DNA from: BAIKAL-G1 sp943370385
GTDB lineage: Bacteria; Cyanobacteriota; Cyanobacteriia; PCC-6307; Cyanobiaceae
Reading direction: 5' to 3'
NCBI GenBank assembly: GCA_943370385.1
Contig: CALRQT020000005.1
Coordinates: 186,001-250,000 of the forward strand
DNA length: 64,000 nt
The notes beneath the pieces were generated by a model. That model searched no databases. It saw only the letters and a list, made by a program, of their open reading frames with translations, and was not told the origin of the DNA. Every line of letters starts with the position of its first letter. The first letter of the stretch is position 1. The position numbers and the translations under genes are program-made. Positions 8,163-17,858 of this stretch are shown here, piece after piece.

Positions 8163-11100
8163 GGCGTCACTCCTGGACCTACCGCCAGGGGAATCGGAGG
8201 CGCGGCCGTACTGCCAGCGTCAGACCCAGTGGAGCGACCCTGTTGGCGGAACAGCACGTAGTAAGGGCCACGGGCCTGCATCAACTCGGCATGGCTACCC
8301 ACCTCAAGGATCGACCCATTGCCCATGCATACGATCATGTCGGCATTCACGATCGAAGAGAGCCGATGGGTGATAAACAACACGGTGGAGCCCCGCAGGG
8401 ACTGCATCAGATTTTCACTGACAACCCGCTCCGTTTGATAATCAAGGGCTGAAGTGGCCTCATCCATGATCAGCAGGCGGGGCTTCTGGAGAATCGTGCG
8501 GGCGATGGCAATCCGCTGGCGTTGGCCACCGGAGAGGTTGCTACCCCGCTCACCCACCTGGGTGGAATAGCCGGCCGGCAGGGCCATGATGAAATCGTGG
8601 GCGGCGGCAACCGTGGCGGCTTGAATGATCTCTTCGCTGCTGGCCTCAGGATTGGTGAGGGTAATGTTGTCCTCCACGGATCCATCAAAGAGCACCGTGT
8701 CCTGGGGCACGATGCCAATCTGGCGGCGCAGGGAATAGAGCTCAACCTTATTGATATCGATGCCGTCAATTAAAACAAGCCCCTGCTCCGCTGTGTATAG
8801 GCGCGCTAGGAGCTTGGTAATCGTGCTCTTGCCGGAGCCACTGGTGCCCACAATGGCCACGAATGTGCCCCGGGGGATCTCCAGGTTGATGCCCGTGAGC
8901 AGCAGGGGCGAAGACGGCTTATAGCGGAAGGAGATATTCTGAAAGGAAATATCACCTTTGATCGCCGGCATGATTAGGCGGTTGGCGTTGTCTTCCGGGG
9001 CCTCCTGGGGATGGTCGATCACATCACTGAGGCGCTCCAGGGACAGGGCGGTTTCCTGGACGGACTGCCAGATCGAAGTCATGCGCAACAGGGGACCGGT
9101 GACATAGCCGGCAATAATGCGGAAAGCGATTAATTCTCCCAAGCTCAGGGATCCCTGTAGCACCAAGGCCGCACCGGCCCAGATCACCACCAGGCCGGAG
9201 AGTTTATTGAGGAAAGCGCTGAAGGTATTGGCCGTAGTGCTCAACAGGGTATTATCAAATCCTTCGGCGACATAATCGGTATATAGATCTTGCCATTTCC
9301 AACGGCTGCGCAGTTCGATATTTTGGGCCTTCACCGTCATCATGCTGCTGAGCACTTCCACCAGGTGGCTTTGGGTGCGGGCATTGGCTACGGCACGGCT
9401 TTGCAATTGGTTGCGAACCATCGGCGACACCGTGAGGGTGAGCACCACCAGAATCGGAATCACCGACAGGGTGAGCAGGGTCAACTGCCAGCTATAGATC
9501 ACCATCACGGCCACGTAGAGAATCGCAAAGACAGCATCAAGGATCGTGGTTAGGGCGGTGCCCGTTAAAAAGCCACGCACCTTCTCCAATTCATTGATGC
9601 GATTACTCACTTCACCCACTGGGCGCCGGTCGAAATAACTGAGGGGCAAGCGCAGTAAATGGTCAATAATCTTGGTGCCCAGGGCCAGATCGATGCGATT
9701 GGTCGTGTCGATGAACAGGAAGGTCCGTAGGCAGAGCAGCAGACCCTCAAAAACGGCGAATACCACTAGAAGGAGGCCCAACACGCCAAGGGCGCTGGGG
9801 CTATTATTGATAATCACCTTATCGATAACCTGCTGAATTAAAAGGGGGTTAACCAGGCCAAAGAGTTGCACAAAAAAGCTGGCTAGCAACACTTCAAGCA
9901 GCACGGTACGGTGTTGCTTTAGGGCTGGCAAAAACCACTGAAAGCCAAATTTCCGTTGGGGCGTAAATTGATTGACGCCCAGGGTCAGCACCTCGCCCGA
10001 TTCGCCCCACTGCTCGATAAAATCTGCCAAAGATAGGGTTTGATTGGCCCCAGCGGGGATACCGAGCACCATCTCCTTCTGGTTGAGGCGATAGATAATT
10101 GCCAGGCCATTGCCCCAGCGCAGCATCAACGGACAGGGCAAGCGCACCAGGGCATCGGCTTTGATCTCCAGCAGTTGGGTCTGGAGACCAATCGATTCGG
10201 CTACGGCCCCCGCCAGAGCCAGGGAGGCTTCTCCGTGGCGAGCCACCTGATCACTAAAGACCCGTCGCAGCAACTCGCGCCGAAAGGGAAGATCAAGGTG
10301 ATCGCTGAGCATGCGGAAGGCAGCGATCGGGGATTCCAAAGGACCCACGCCGCGATGCCAGGGGAAATCCTGCGGTAGCCGTTTTTCGGCGTCGTCATCG
10401 TCAGGGAGGGAGTCCGCCCTCAGGGGTTCAGCCCCATGGATCTCGATGCCATCGGAATCGACCTGCTGCTGTTGCCAGCGCGTCAGCAAGTGCTGCTGCC
10501 AGAGGTGGCCATTGGGGGAGGGTTCGCTGGCGCTCTCAAGCTGGCCCGGTTCCAACAGGGAGGCCAGGGCCTGCTGATCCAGACTCAAGACGCGTAGGGG
10601 CTGCTCCGGAGCGGTTGCCAGGTTGGTGGGAAGGGGGCTGCCTAGGGGGAGGGGACCGGCCGCCACCAGGTTCAGATCGCGGGGATCCCATCCCGCGGTC
10701 AGCAGGTCGGGGCCTTGGATCCAGCGGGCCTTGGCGTGGGGCGACAGGGTAAGGGCGGCTTCGAGCAGTTCCCGGGGACGGGCGCGGGGGTAATCGGCCA
10801 GGTGGGCATCGAGAACGGCAAACAATTCGGCCGGATGGATGGGGGCCTGCAGGCGTCCAGCCAGGGCCGGGCAGGCGTCCATCGCCGCCCCCATGGCGCC
10901 GTAGGAGATGGCAATCACCACCAGTTCGGTGGACGCAATCAGGGTTTCCCAATTACGACCACAGCTCAGGGAGGTCCAGCCGAGCAGGGCACCGGAGTCG
11001 AGCCGCTCCAAGGTGGTGACGCCCCGAGGCAGGCGCGGCGACATCACCACCGAACGGGCCTGGCCCTGGAGCAAGAACAGCAGGTGCTGCAAGCCTTGAT

Positions 11101-11260
11101 CGAGGCGGCAAATCGGTTGGCCCAGGCTGTAGCGCCACAGCTTGCCCTGGGCTGCCAGTTCATCCAGCTGGCTGGGCGAGAGGTCTGCCAGCAAGGGAAA
11201 GCAACGCAGCAGCTCGCCGATCTGACTGGAGTCTGTACTGGAATTCGGGGTGACCACCAT
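8159..11260 (-). CDS. Type I secretion ABC exporter with N-terminal cNMP-binding-like and C39-like domains
   Basis: 1033 residues. The order is: a Crp-type cyclic-nucleotide-binding-like domain (~10-140), a proline-rich linker, a C39-peptidase-like domain (~315-435), a six-helix ABC transmembrane domain (~455-735), and a nucleotide-binding domain. The last carries Walker A GTSGSGKST (~803), signature LSGGQRQRIAIAR (~905) and Walker B LLIMDEATSALD (~925). I see no catalytic Cys-Gln/His set in the C39-like part, so it probably docks substrate without cleaving a leader, as known for HlyB-type exporters. It sits 3 nt after the PpiC-like gene and overlaps hlyD. A cNMP-like sensor fused to a T1SS pump is a recurrent cyanobacterial architecture; whether it binds a nucleotide is not known. 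Confidence 0.9.
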   Translation of the reverse strand: MVVTPNSSTDSSQIGELLRCFPLLADLSPSQLDELAAQGKLWRYSLGQPICRLDQGLQHLLFLLQGQARSVVMSPRLPRGVTTLERLDSGALLGWTSLSCGRNWETLIASTELVVIAISYGAMGAAMDACPALAGRLQAPIHPAELFAVLDAHLADYPRARPRELLEAALTLSPHAKARWIQGPDLLTAGWDPRDLNLVAAGPLPLGSPLPTNLATAPEQPLRVLSLDQQALASLLEPGQLESASEPSPNGHLWQQHLLTRWQQQQVDSDGIEIHGAEPLRADSLPDDDDAEKRLPQDFPWHRGVGPLESPIAAFRMLSDHLDLPFRRELLRRVFSDQVARHGEASLALAGAVAESIGLQTQLLEIKADALVRLPCPLMLRWGNGLAIIYRLNQKEMVLGIPAGANQTLSLADFIEQWGESGEVLTLGVNQFTPQRKFGFQWFLPALKQHRTVLLEVLLASFFVQLFGLVNPLLIQQVIDKVIINNSPSALGVLGLLLVVFAVFEGLLLCLRTFLFIDTTNRIDLALGTKIIDHLLRLPLSYFDRRPVGEVSNRINELEKVRGFLTGTALTTILDAVFAILYVAVMVIYSWQLTLLTLSVIPILVVLTLTVSPMVRNQLQSRAVANARTQSHLVEVLSSMMTVKAQNIELRSRWKWQDLYTDYVAEGFDNTLLSTTANTFSAFLNKLSGLVVIWAGAALVLQGSLSLGELIAFRIIAGYVTGPLLRMTSIWQSVQETALSLERLSDVIDHPQEAPEDNANRLIMPAIKGDISFQNISFRYKPSSPLLLTGINLEIPRGTFVAIVGTSGSGKSTITKLLARLYTAEQGLVLIDGIDINKVELYSLRRQIGIVPQDTVLFDGSVEDNITLTNPEASSEEIIQAATVAAAHDFIMALPAGYSTQVGERGSNLSGGQRQRIAIARTILQKPRLLIMDEATSALDYQTERVVSENLMQSLRGSTVLFITHRLSSIVNADMIVCMGNGSILEVGSHAELMQARGPYYVLFRQQGRSTGSDAGSTAAPPIPLAVGPGVTP

Positions 11261-11263
11261 CGC

Positions 11264-12031
11264 TCAGGCCACCTGCAGCAGCTCAGGGATCGCCGCTGGC
11301 AGCTGGGAATCGAGGGTGGCCTGAAGGTCCTGCTGGAATAATTCCTGCAGCAACTGTTGGCGAGTGGCCTCATTAAGACTGGCCGGCTGGCGGTGTTCCA
11401 AGCGCAGGATCAAGAAACACTGATCCAGCTGAATCGGCGGGTGCAGGTCTCCCACGGTGAGACGCTGAAGCACGGCCTGGATACGCGGATGGGGCTGGGA
11501 AATCGGCATCGGGCCAAGCAGCCCGTGGGTGAGGCGCTCATCGCCGATCGAGAATTGTTGGGACAGTTGGCCGAAATCGGCACCATCATCAATCAGCCGT
11601 AAATACAACTCTTCAGCCGTTCCCTGGCTCCATACTCGGATCATGGCAAAGACCACCTGCTCTAGCGCCGCCCGCCGTTCCAATAGGTAGGTTTCAACGC
11701 GCTCGCCATACTGAACTTCGAGCCATTTCTGAAGCCTGAGCTGATCCCAGCGCTGGCGCATCGGGATCTGCAACTCAGGCGCCATGGCGTCCAACCAACC
11801 TGGAGGCAAGTGCTGCGGAGGGTCCTCTCCTAAGCCGTCCCAGAGTTTGCTAAGAACGAGCCCCTGTTCAGTTGCGGTGAACTGCACAGAGTCCAGTAAC
11901 CTTTTCATTAAAAGATCGCGGGCGAGGTTGCGTAGGATGCCGTTCTGATGGAGCAAGACCGCCAGGGGTTGGCTAGCCAAGTCCACCAAGGCCGACTGGA
12001 GATCAGCTTCAAGGTCAGGGGAGGGCAACAT
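11264..12031 (-). CDS. PpiC/SurA-like peptidyl-prolyl isomerase of the secretion locus
   Basis: 255 residues. The N-terminal half is helical and chaperone-like. The C-terminal region (~145-225) has a parvulin pattern: ADFGQLSQQFSIGDERLTHG, then LGPMPISQPHP and VLQRLTVGDLHPPIQLDQCF. There is no signal peptide, so it should act on the cytoplasmic side. Its place between the exoprotein genes and the ABC gene (10 bp and 3 bp spacings) suggests it keeps exoproteins secretion-competent. Parvulin domains in type I secretion operons recur in cyanobacteria. Isomerase activity is inferred, since catalytic residues are weakly conserved. Confidence 0.75.
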   Translation of the reverse strand: MLPSPDLEADLQSALVDLASQPLAVLLHQNGILRNLARDLLMKRLLDSVQFTATEQGLVLSKLWDGLGEDPPQHLPPGWLDAMAPELQIPMRQRWDQLRLQKWLEVQYGERVETYLLERRAALEQVVFAMIRVWSQGTAEELYLRLIDDGADFGQLSQQFSIGDERLTHGLLGPMPISQPHPRIQAVLQRLTVGDLHPPIQLDQCFLILRLEHRQPASLNEATRQQLLQELFQQDLQATLDSQLPAAIPELLQVA

Positions 12032-12040
12032 AAACTGGCT

Positions 12041-14074
12041 TCAGGCGAAGGCAAAATTGCTCTTTTTGAGATCAGAAGCAGCATTCATATTGACGGTGCC
12101 CAAACTGATCGAGCCCTGCTTCCAATCGCCATCGGCATCAAACATCAACTGATGGGTATCGGTGGCATAGGCAATGGAAGGGGCCCCGATCCCTAGGGAT
12201 TTGATCTCGGCCAGGCTGTCCACCACCACGCCAAGTTTGGTGTTGGTGCCACCTTCCAAGACATGCAGAGTGCCACCCACCACATCAAACAGGGCCGTGG
12301 CCGAACTGGTCCAGAGGCTCTGGCTGATCGACGCCAAGGAAGCGCTCAATTCCAGGGTGTCCCCTGGACTACCCGCCACAAAGTTGGCCATGGTGTCGAC
12401 ACTGCCAAGGGTCTGTCCACCCACCACATAATTGCCTGTAGACCAAAGGTCATTTTTCTGCTGGGCGCTCAAGCCATTCCAGAACTGTTCGTCAGTGAGG
12501 ACCTTGGCAAAGTCATCACTGCTGGCCGCCTGATAGGCGGCGCCGGCATTGGATTGCACAAACTGGTCCTGGCCCGTGCCGCCGCTGCTGAGGTCTTGGC
12601 CGAAGCCGCCATCGAGACGATTGCCATCACCGGCCGCCACGGCCAGGAGGTCATTGCCAAAGTCGCCGAATAAGGTGTTATGGAGACCCAGCTCATCCAC
12701 CTGGATCACGTCGTTGCCTTGGCCACCGTCGAGATTCGACTCCTTCGAGCGACTCAGCTCGATCCGATCATTGCCAAGGGATGTGGCCAGGCTGCTGTGG
12801 TTGCTGGAACCCAGAATCGTGTCCCCGTCGAGCCCCGTATTGACACTGCTATCACGGATGCCATCAAAGCCCCCTTGCACTAACGGATTGCGGGCTGAGG
12901 CGTCGAGATAGGTTGTGGCCAAGATCGACCCATCGCCATTGACATCGAGGTTGAGGTCCTGCTCATTGAGGATGGCCCCATAAATGGTGTCGCTGCCCGT
13001 CCCCGTATGAAAAATGGATTGGTCAATGCCGGCAGTGTCGCGTAGGCCAGGGGTTCCCTGGTTAAAGCCGAAGTCGGCGTAGCCACCGCGGCCCACCACC
13101 GTGTCATTGCCACGATTGGTGTGGATCTCGCTGGCCAGGATGCCGATCCCCTGCAAGCTGCCCAGATTCACCTGCGCTGGCGTCAGCCCCGTCGAGCTGG
13201 CATCCAGCAAGGCCAGACCCAGGCCGCTCACCGTTGTATTGAGGGTGGGGGCCCCAAAAATCAAGCTGTGGTCGATACCGATGGCATGGCCATTGAGATC
13301 GAGCTGTTGGAGAGGACCCGCGGGTGTGCCCTTGAGGGCCAGGCGAGCGGTGGCATCACCGCTGATCGTGGCCTGACCCGTGCCATCGCCTCCCAGCGCG
13401 GCCGCAATGGTGTAGCCCTCTAGGCCCTTGGCATCGGCAGAGGCCGTGGCCTTTGTGCCGATGGGCCAACCAGAAAAGTTGAGGGTGGCATCGGCAGCCA
13501 CTGTTGCATTGGGCTGCCCGTAGAACACGGGAGTTTGGCTAACCCCATTGCCCTCCAGGCCGCGCACCAACGCATGGGCACTGAGGGACGTGAGTGGTGG
13601 CGGATTACTAACCAGGGGTGCTAGTGCGGAGTCGCTACCGGCGGTGGCACTAGCTGTGAAGGGATTGGCACTGGTGCCAATCTCGAGCTTGCCGTTAAAG
13701 CGGGCCAGATAGCCCACATTGGCCAAGCCCACATTGATGGCCTGGGCATCGGCATTGGTGTCGCCCCGCCCGCTGGCAAAGGCAGTGGCAACGGCGTTCC
13801 CCTGGATCAGTCCGCCGCCGGAAACAATCGAGAGATTGGGACTAGTGAAGTAGGCGCTATTTTCGGGAGTGGCGTAATAGCGGCTGGCTCCAGCCCCCAA
13901 ACCGAAGGCCAGGGCCTGGGCAGAGGTGGGGTCCGTGCCTTGAACCGTTCGCCCGGTGGCGATGGCGGACGGAGACGTGGTGAGATTGAGGGTGCTGCCG
14001 GCCCAAAACGCACTGTCCGGCGCGAAGCGCAGGGCCAGGGTGCGGGAGAGGGCAACAACAGGGGGGAGCGCCAT
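12041..14074 (-). CDS. RTX-like exoprotein, predicted type I secretion substrate
   Basis: About 677 residues from the ATG at 14074, chosen because the upstream in-frame codons look non-coding. The first half is Ala/Gly/Ser/Thr-rich beta-type sequence. The second half has RTX-like motifs (NRGNDTVVG, GTGSDTIYG, GGQGNDVIQ, GDFGNDLLA, GGTGQDQFV). The C-terminus (SIAYATDTHQLMFDADGD and ASDLKKSNFAFA) resembles the uncleaved C-terminal secretion region of RTX proteins, where a YD..tG.l.fDaDG pattern is common. It would be exported directly to the outside and fold on binding calcium. It stands 10 bp before the PpiC-like gene, in the middle of the secretion operon. Confidence 0.75.
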   Translation of the reverse strand: MALPPVVALSRTLALRFAPDSAFWAGSTLNLTTSPSAIATGRTVQGTDPTSAQALAFGLGAGASRYYATPENSAYFTSPNLSIVSGGGLIQGNAVATAFASGRGDTNADAQAINVGLANVGYLARFNGKLEIGTSANPFTASATAGSDSALAPLVSNPPPLTSLSAHALVRGLEGNGVSQTPVFYGQPNATVAADATLNFSGWPIGTKATASADAKGLEGYTIAAALGGDGTGQATISGDATARLALKGTPAGPLQQLDLNGHAIGIDHSLIFGAPTLNTTVSGLGLALLDASSTGLTPAQVNLGSLQGIGILASEIHTNRGNDTVVGRGGYADFGFNQGTPGLRDTAGIDQSIFHTGTGSDTIYGAILNEQDLNLDVNGDGSILATTYLDASARNPLVQGGFDGIRDSSVNTGLDGDTILGSSNHSSLATSLGNDRIELSRSKESNLDGGQGNDVIQVDELGLHNTLFGDFGNDLLAVAAGDGNRLDGGFGQDLSSGGTGQDQFVQSNAGAAYQAASSDDFAKVLTDEQFWNGLSAQQKNDLWSTGNYVVGGQTLGSVDTMANFVAGSPGDTLELSASLASISQSLWTSSATALFDVVGGTLHVLEGGTNTKLGVVVDSLAEIKSLGIGAPSIAYATDTHQLMFDADGDWKQGSISLGTVNMNAASDLKKSNFAFA

Positions 14075-14171
14075 GGGTGACAACCAAACAGGAGCGCAGG
14101 AGAAGCCATTCCCAGGAACCTGGGAGCAAGCAAGGGCAACGGGTGGATCCCGTCGACACCAGAAGAACGAA

Positions 14172-14230
14172 GGGGACAGGATGGTGATCACCCTGTCCCC
14201 GGAACGGTGGGTGGGAAGAACCCACCCACC
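14172..14230. promoter_or_regulatory. Two strong adjacent hairpins between exoprotein genes
   Basis: Two inverted repeats sit in the 164-bp spacer. GGGGACAGG (14172-14180) pairs with CCTGTCCCC (14192-14200). GGTGGGTGGG (14206-14215) pairs perfectly with CCCACCCACC (14221-14230) around a 5-nt loop. The second starts only 9 nt past the stop of the 901-residue exoprotein gene. Neither is followed by a U-tract, so leaky termination or 3'-end protection of the upstream mRNA is more likely than full termination. Confidence 0.6.
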
Positions 14231-14238
14231 ACTAAGGA

Positions 14239-16944
14239 TCAGGCCGTCACGCTGGAGGCAGTGACGACGCTGTTGGAGATGGCCGAGGCATTGATCACGC
14301 CGCTGCCGAGGATCTGGACGTCGTAGCCGGACAGACCCACCACCGAACTATTGGCGCTGGCGGTGGCATTGCCGGTGACCGAGCTGGCCGTCACCGTGTT
14401 GCTGAGCTGGGCGATGGCATCGAGGTTGCCACTGAGGGTGAGGCTGTTGCCCCACCCGTTGATGCCAAAGATGCTGGCATTGCTGCTCGCTGTTGAATCG
14501 TTATTCACCGAGGAACTGGTGGTGGTGAAACGGCCCACGGCCGAGCCCAGGATCTGGTTGGTTCCGACTAGGCCCGCGGTGAGGTCGGCATTGGAGATGC
14601 CAGAAACCTGCGCATAGGTGCCCGCGGAGGCCGGTCCCGTGATCGTGCTCGACAGCACATCACCAGCACTGGCCGCCTGGCCCTTGATGTCTCCGCCCGT
14701 GGGGCCAGCCTTGATCGAGGTTGCCGGAACGGAGGTGCCAAGCGTGCCCGCAATGCCAGCGGCATCGAAGTAACCATTGGCCGTCGTCTGGCCAGTGGTG
14801 TTGGTGGCCGTGACCTTAAGGGATTGGTCGAGGGCGCCGGTGGTGGAATTGAGGGTGCCGATCACGCCGGTTCCCTGAACACTGCCCTTGTTGCCAATGG
14901 CGATGTTGGCTCCGGCAGGCGAGGTGCCAAGCGCGATGCCGCGGCTGGCGATCTCGGCTGAGGCACCAACGATCCCGGTCACACCCGACGCAACGGCACC
15001 ACCATTTTGGGTATTGCCGCTAACCCGGGCGCTGCCGAACGCATTGCCCGTATCGCCAATCGCGATCTTCTCGATCCCCTGCTCAATGCCAGCCGCATTC
15101 AGGCCAAGCAGGCTGGTGGCGTTGCCGGTCACCGTTTGGCTAGTGCTGCTGCCCGTTAAAACGGAGCCCCCCTGCACGGTCCCGATCTGGCCAATGCTGA
15201 TCGGGCTGTTAAGGATGCCGCGACCCAGCTCGCTCGAGCTGGCTGTGGCATTTCCCGTGGTTGTGGAGGCATTGCTGCTGAGGTCGCCATTGCCTGTGGC
15301 ATTGACGTTGCCGCCCAGGCCGATGCTGGTCGGGCTGGATTTCAAACCAATCACCTCAGAGCCCGATCCCCCGGCCCAGGCAACCGCAGGTCCAGTGACG
15401 GCAGAAGCCAAGGCCCCCAGGCCCACGGCACCGCTCGCGGTAACCGTGCCCAAATTGGCGCCATTAATCACATATTCGCCCACGGACAAGGAGCCGTGGT
15501 TGATGCCCGCAACTGAGGAACCGCTACCTGCGTAGGCCTCCGTTCCTGGGCTTGCGCTCACGCTGGTGGCCGTGGCCAAACCCTGCAGAATCGCCGAGGC
15601 GCCTAGGCCAGTGAGGGTGGTGCCGGCGAGGATATCCGTGTTGGAGATGCCATACACATGGTCGTCCGCGGCCACACTGGCGTAAGGATCGGCGCCGCTG
15701 CTGACGGTGGCAGCGGAGGCCGTTTGGGTGCTGGCTGCCGATGAGGTGATCGTGGCGGCATTGCCAACGGCTAACTTGTCAACGGCAATACCAACAACAT
15801 AGTCGTTATTGATAGTGGCCTTCACATCATCCACCGCCGACGGCGATGTCGTTGAAGTCGCCGAGGCCACATTGGTGGCGGCGGCGGCGGCGGTCACGGT
15901 GCCGTTATTGCCAATCGCCACGGTGGAGCCGGTGTTGCTTTCACCCCGCAGGATCCGTTCATCGGCAATGCCGGCCACGGTGCCCAGATCGATCTGGGCA
16001 GTGGCCCGACCATTGACGGCCTTGGCCGTGGAGCCCGTGTTGGCATAGCCAGCCGCATTCAAGATGCCATCACGACCGATACTGATATCGATGTGGTTGG
16101 AGGGCAGGGGTCCATTAGGACTTGTTGCGTTGAGATTATCGCTGGAGATACCAGCAATAATGCGGGCCTGGCTGGCCGAAAGGGCATCCCCGGAAACGGT
16201 TTCCGACTTGGAGCTCAAGCCGATGGGTGTGGAAGCTGAACCGGCAACGCTATTGATCGAGGCCGAATCCCCAAAGGAGATTTTGACGGGAGCGCCAAGG
16301 GGCGCTGAACCGGTGTTGTAGATGCCGACGACGCGGGTCTCAGGAGCACCGGCGTAGGCACTGGAATTGCCCGGGGCAACGCCACCTGGGAGCCCAACGG
16401 TCTTGGCTTCGGAAACGATTGCGGCATTGACCGTGGAGCTGAGGCTCTTACCCAAGCCGGCAGCGATATCAATGTTGTAGAGGCCCGTTTTTTGGCCTAC
16501 ATCAGCGCTGGAATAGGCGTTACCACCCGTTGATGTGGCAGCGGCCGAGGCCAGGTTGTTGACAACGACGCCGATCGTGCCGTCCTTGCCGATCGTAATA
16601 TCACCTGGGGTATAGCCGCTGTCGTGAATTCCACCGGTGGGGCCTTGATTGTTAGCGGTTGCGCTGGCATTGCCAGTGGTTGTTGTAGCAGAGGCGCCAA
16701 CGACGGAGGCTTCGGTGACATTGATCGCCGAATTTTCCCCCACCTGAATGGTGGAGTTCAAGATACCAACCTGGGCCAGGGTGCGGGCCAGGGCGCTGGC
16801 ATCGCCGCTGACCACCAGGTCGGTCGCCAAGGTACTGCTGGGCGTCGCCAGGGTGCCGGCATCGGCATTCAAGGTAAGCCCGTTGCCAACCTTAATCTCA
16901 GTGTTTTCAATCCCGACTGTGCGGGTGATGTTTGTGGCAGTCAT
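14239..16944 (-). CDS. Large repeat exoprotein with GI.n..i.iG beta-solenoid-like repeats
   Basis: 901 residues from the ATG at 16944; an upstream in-frame TTG (17040) is rejected because its leader is not protein-like. The protein is almost entirely Gly/Ala/Ser/Thr/Val/Asn and has very few charged or aromatic residues. Degenerate units of ~50-60 residues recur, each with a core like VGIENTEIKVGNGL, VGILNSTIQVGENS, YGISNTDI, RGILNSPISIGQIG or AGIEQGIEKIAIGD. An xAxATS-rich stretch follows each core. This periodicity suggests a beta-solenoid or adhesin-like fold. No Sec signal is visible. First gene of the minus-strand secretion operon, so probably a T1SS substrate at the cell surface. I do not recognise a named family. 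Confidence 0.7.
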   Translation of the reverse strand: MTATNITRTVGIENTEIKVGNGLTLNADAGTLATPSSTLATDLVVSGDASALARTLAQVGILNSTIQVGENSAINVTEASVVGASATTTTGNASATANNQGPTGGIHDSGYTPGDITIGKDGTIGVVVNNLASAAATSTGGNAYSSADVGQKTGLYNIDIAAGLGKSLSSTVNAAIVSEAKTVGLPGGVAPGNSSAYAGAPETRVVGIYNTGSAPLGAPVKISFGDSASINSVAGSASTPIGLSSKSETVSGDALSASQARIIAGISSDNLNATSPNGPLPSNHIDISIGRDGILNAAGYANTGSTAKAVNGRATAQIDLGTVAGIADERILRGESNTGSTVAIGNNGTVTAAAAATNVASATSTTSPSAVDDVKATINNDYVVGIAVDKLAVGNAATITSSAASTQTASAATVSSGADPYASVAADDHVYGISNTDILAGTTLTGLGASAILQGLATATSVSASPGTEAYAGSGSSVAGINHGSLSVGEYVINGANLGTVTASGAVGLGALASAVTGPAVAWAGGSGSEVIGLKSSPTSIGLGGNVNATGNGDLSSNASTTTGNATASSSELGRGILNSPISIGQIGTVQGGSVLTGSSTSQTVTGNATSLLGLNAAGIEQGIEKIAIGDTGNAFGSARVSGNTQNGGAVASGVTGIVGASAEIASRGIALGTSPAGANIAIGNKGSVQGTGVIGTLNSTTGALDQSLKVTATNTTGQTTANGYFDAAGIAGTLGTSVPATSIKAGPTGGDIKGQAASAGDVLSSTITGPASAGTYAQVSGISNADLTAGLVGTNQILGSAVGRFTTTSSSVNNDSTASSNASIFGINGWGNSLTLSGNLDAIAQLSNTVTASSVTGNATASANSSVVGLSGYDVQILGSGVINASAISNSVVTASSVTA

Positions 16945-17204
16945 GTGATTTCGGGTGTGAGGTGGGAAAAGCGTTGAATCCCAGGCCGGCCTCGAATCTG
17001 CAACGGGCCTGCCCTGGTAAGAGTAAGCGCGAAATCCCAATTAATCCCCGAATGGATGAGCCCGTCCTGCCGCAGATCGGAACCAAATCCTTACGTTGCA
17101 GCGGATCTGCTTGTTACGTTAGGAGATGATTGTTGCCGCAAATACTTTACTTTTAACAAATCAATTTTCTGGCCCAATTCCCTAGGCCTGGCAAAACAGC
17201 CTGC

Positions 17205-17858
17205 TCAACCCAGGGGCTTGCTAGCGATCACGGCAAAAAACGGATCGCCCTGGCCGCCCAGCCAGCCAAAGGGCCCAGGGGAACGGGTGGGTTCGGCCAG
17301 GAGTTCTGGTTGGGGCCACCCCTGGGCCATCAACACCCGGGCCACGACAAGCAGGTGATCCTGATCACTGCCCTCGAGCCAGATCTGGGGAGCTTTTTGG
17401 GCAAACATGCGATTCGAAAACGCCACAATGAGCTGGCCGCCAGGGCGCAGAATCCGCAGCAGTTCCGCTGCAATTGCTTCCGGTTGCTGCAGGTATTGCC
17501 AGCCAGCGGTGATCAACACCGCATCGACACTGGCACTGCCAAGGGGAAGGGTTTGATCCCGGTTGAGGTTCTGAACCCAGAAGCGTTCAAGGCGCGGGTT
17601 GGCCTGGAGCTCCTCGGCATTGAGGCCATGGCCGATCACACGCCCGTAGCGGATCTCTTCGGGCAGGTGGCTGACCCAGCTGGTCATCAGATCGAGCAGA
17701 TCAGCGCCGGTTGGGAGGCGTTGGCGATAAAGCTCGGTGAGGCGCTCACGAAAACCGCCATCGAGGTGCTGCACAAAGCGGGGCGCCGCATAAAAGAGGG
17801 CGTCATCCCCGCTATCGATCTTGCGGCGATCTGCCTCGGCGAGAACCTGAACCACCAT
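17205..17858 (-). CDS. Class I SAM-dependent methyltransferase-like protein
   Basis: 217 residues from the ATG at 17858; ATG 17882 is an alternative. Features: DLLDLMTSWVSHLP (a modified motif I region where the usual glycine-rich loop is replaced by MTSWVSHLP), VIGHGLNAEELQANPRL (motif II region), LPLGSASVDAVLITAGWQYL (motif IV region) and LLRILRPGGQLIVAFSN (post-motif). This matches the cyanobacterial/plant group of methyltransferase-like proteins acting near membrane or quinone metabolism, but the substrate cannot be read from sequence. The degenerate SAM loop leaves activity uncertain. Divergent from the VOC gene. Confidence 0.75.
   Translation of the reverse strand: MVVQVLAEADRRKIDSGDDALFYAAPRFVQHLDGGFRERLTELYRQRLPTGADLLDLMTSWVSHLPEEIRYGRVIGHGLNAEELQANPRLERFWVQNLNRDQTLPLGSASVDAVLITAGWQYLQQPEAIAAELLRILRPGGQLIVAFSNRMFAQKAPQIWLEGSDQDHLLVVARVLMAQGWPQPELLAEPTRSPGPFGWLGGQGDPFFAVIASKPLG

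Noticed and set aside
16945..17040. N-terminal extension of the 901-residue exoprotein to TTG 17040
   Set aside because: The 32 extra codons are unlike the rest of the protein; ATG 16944 begins directly at the first repeat-like segment.
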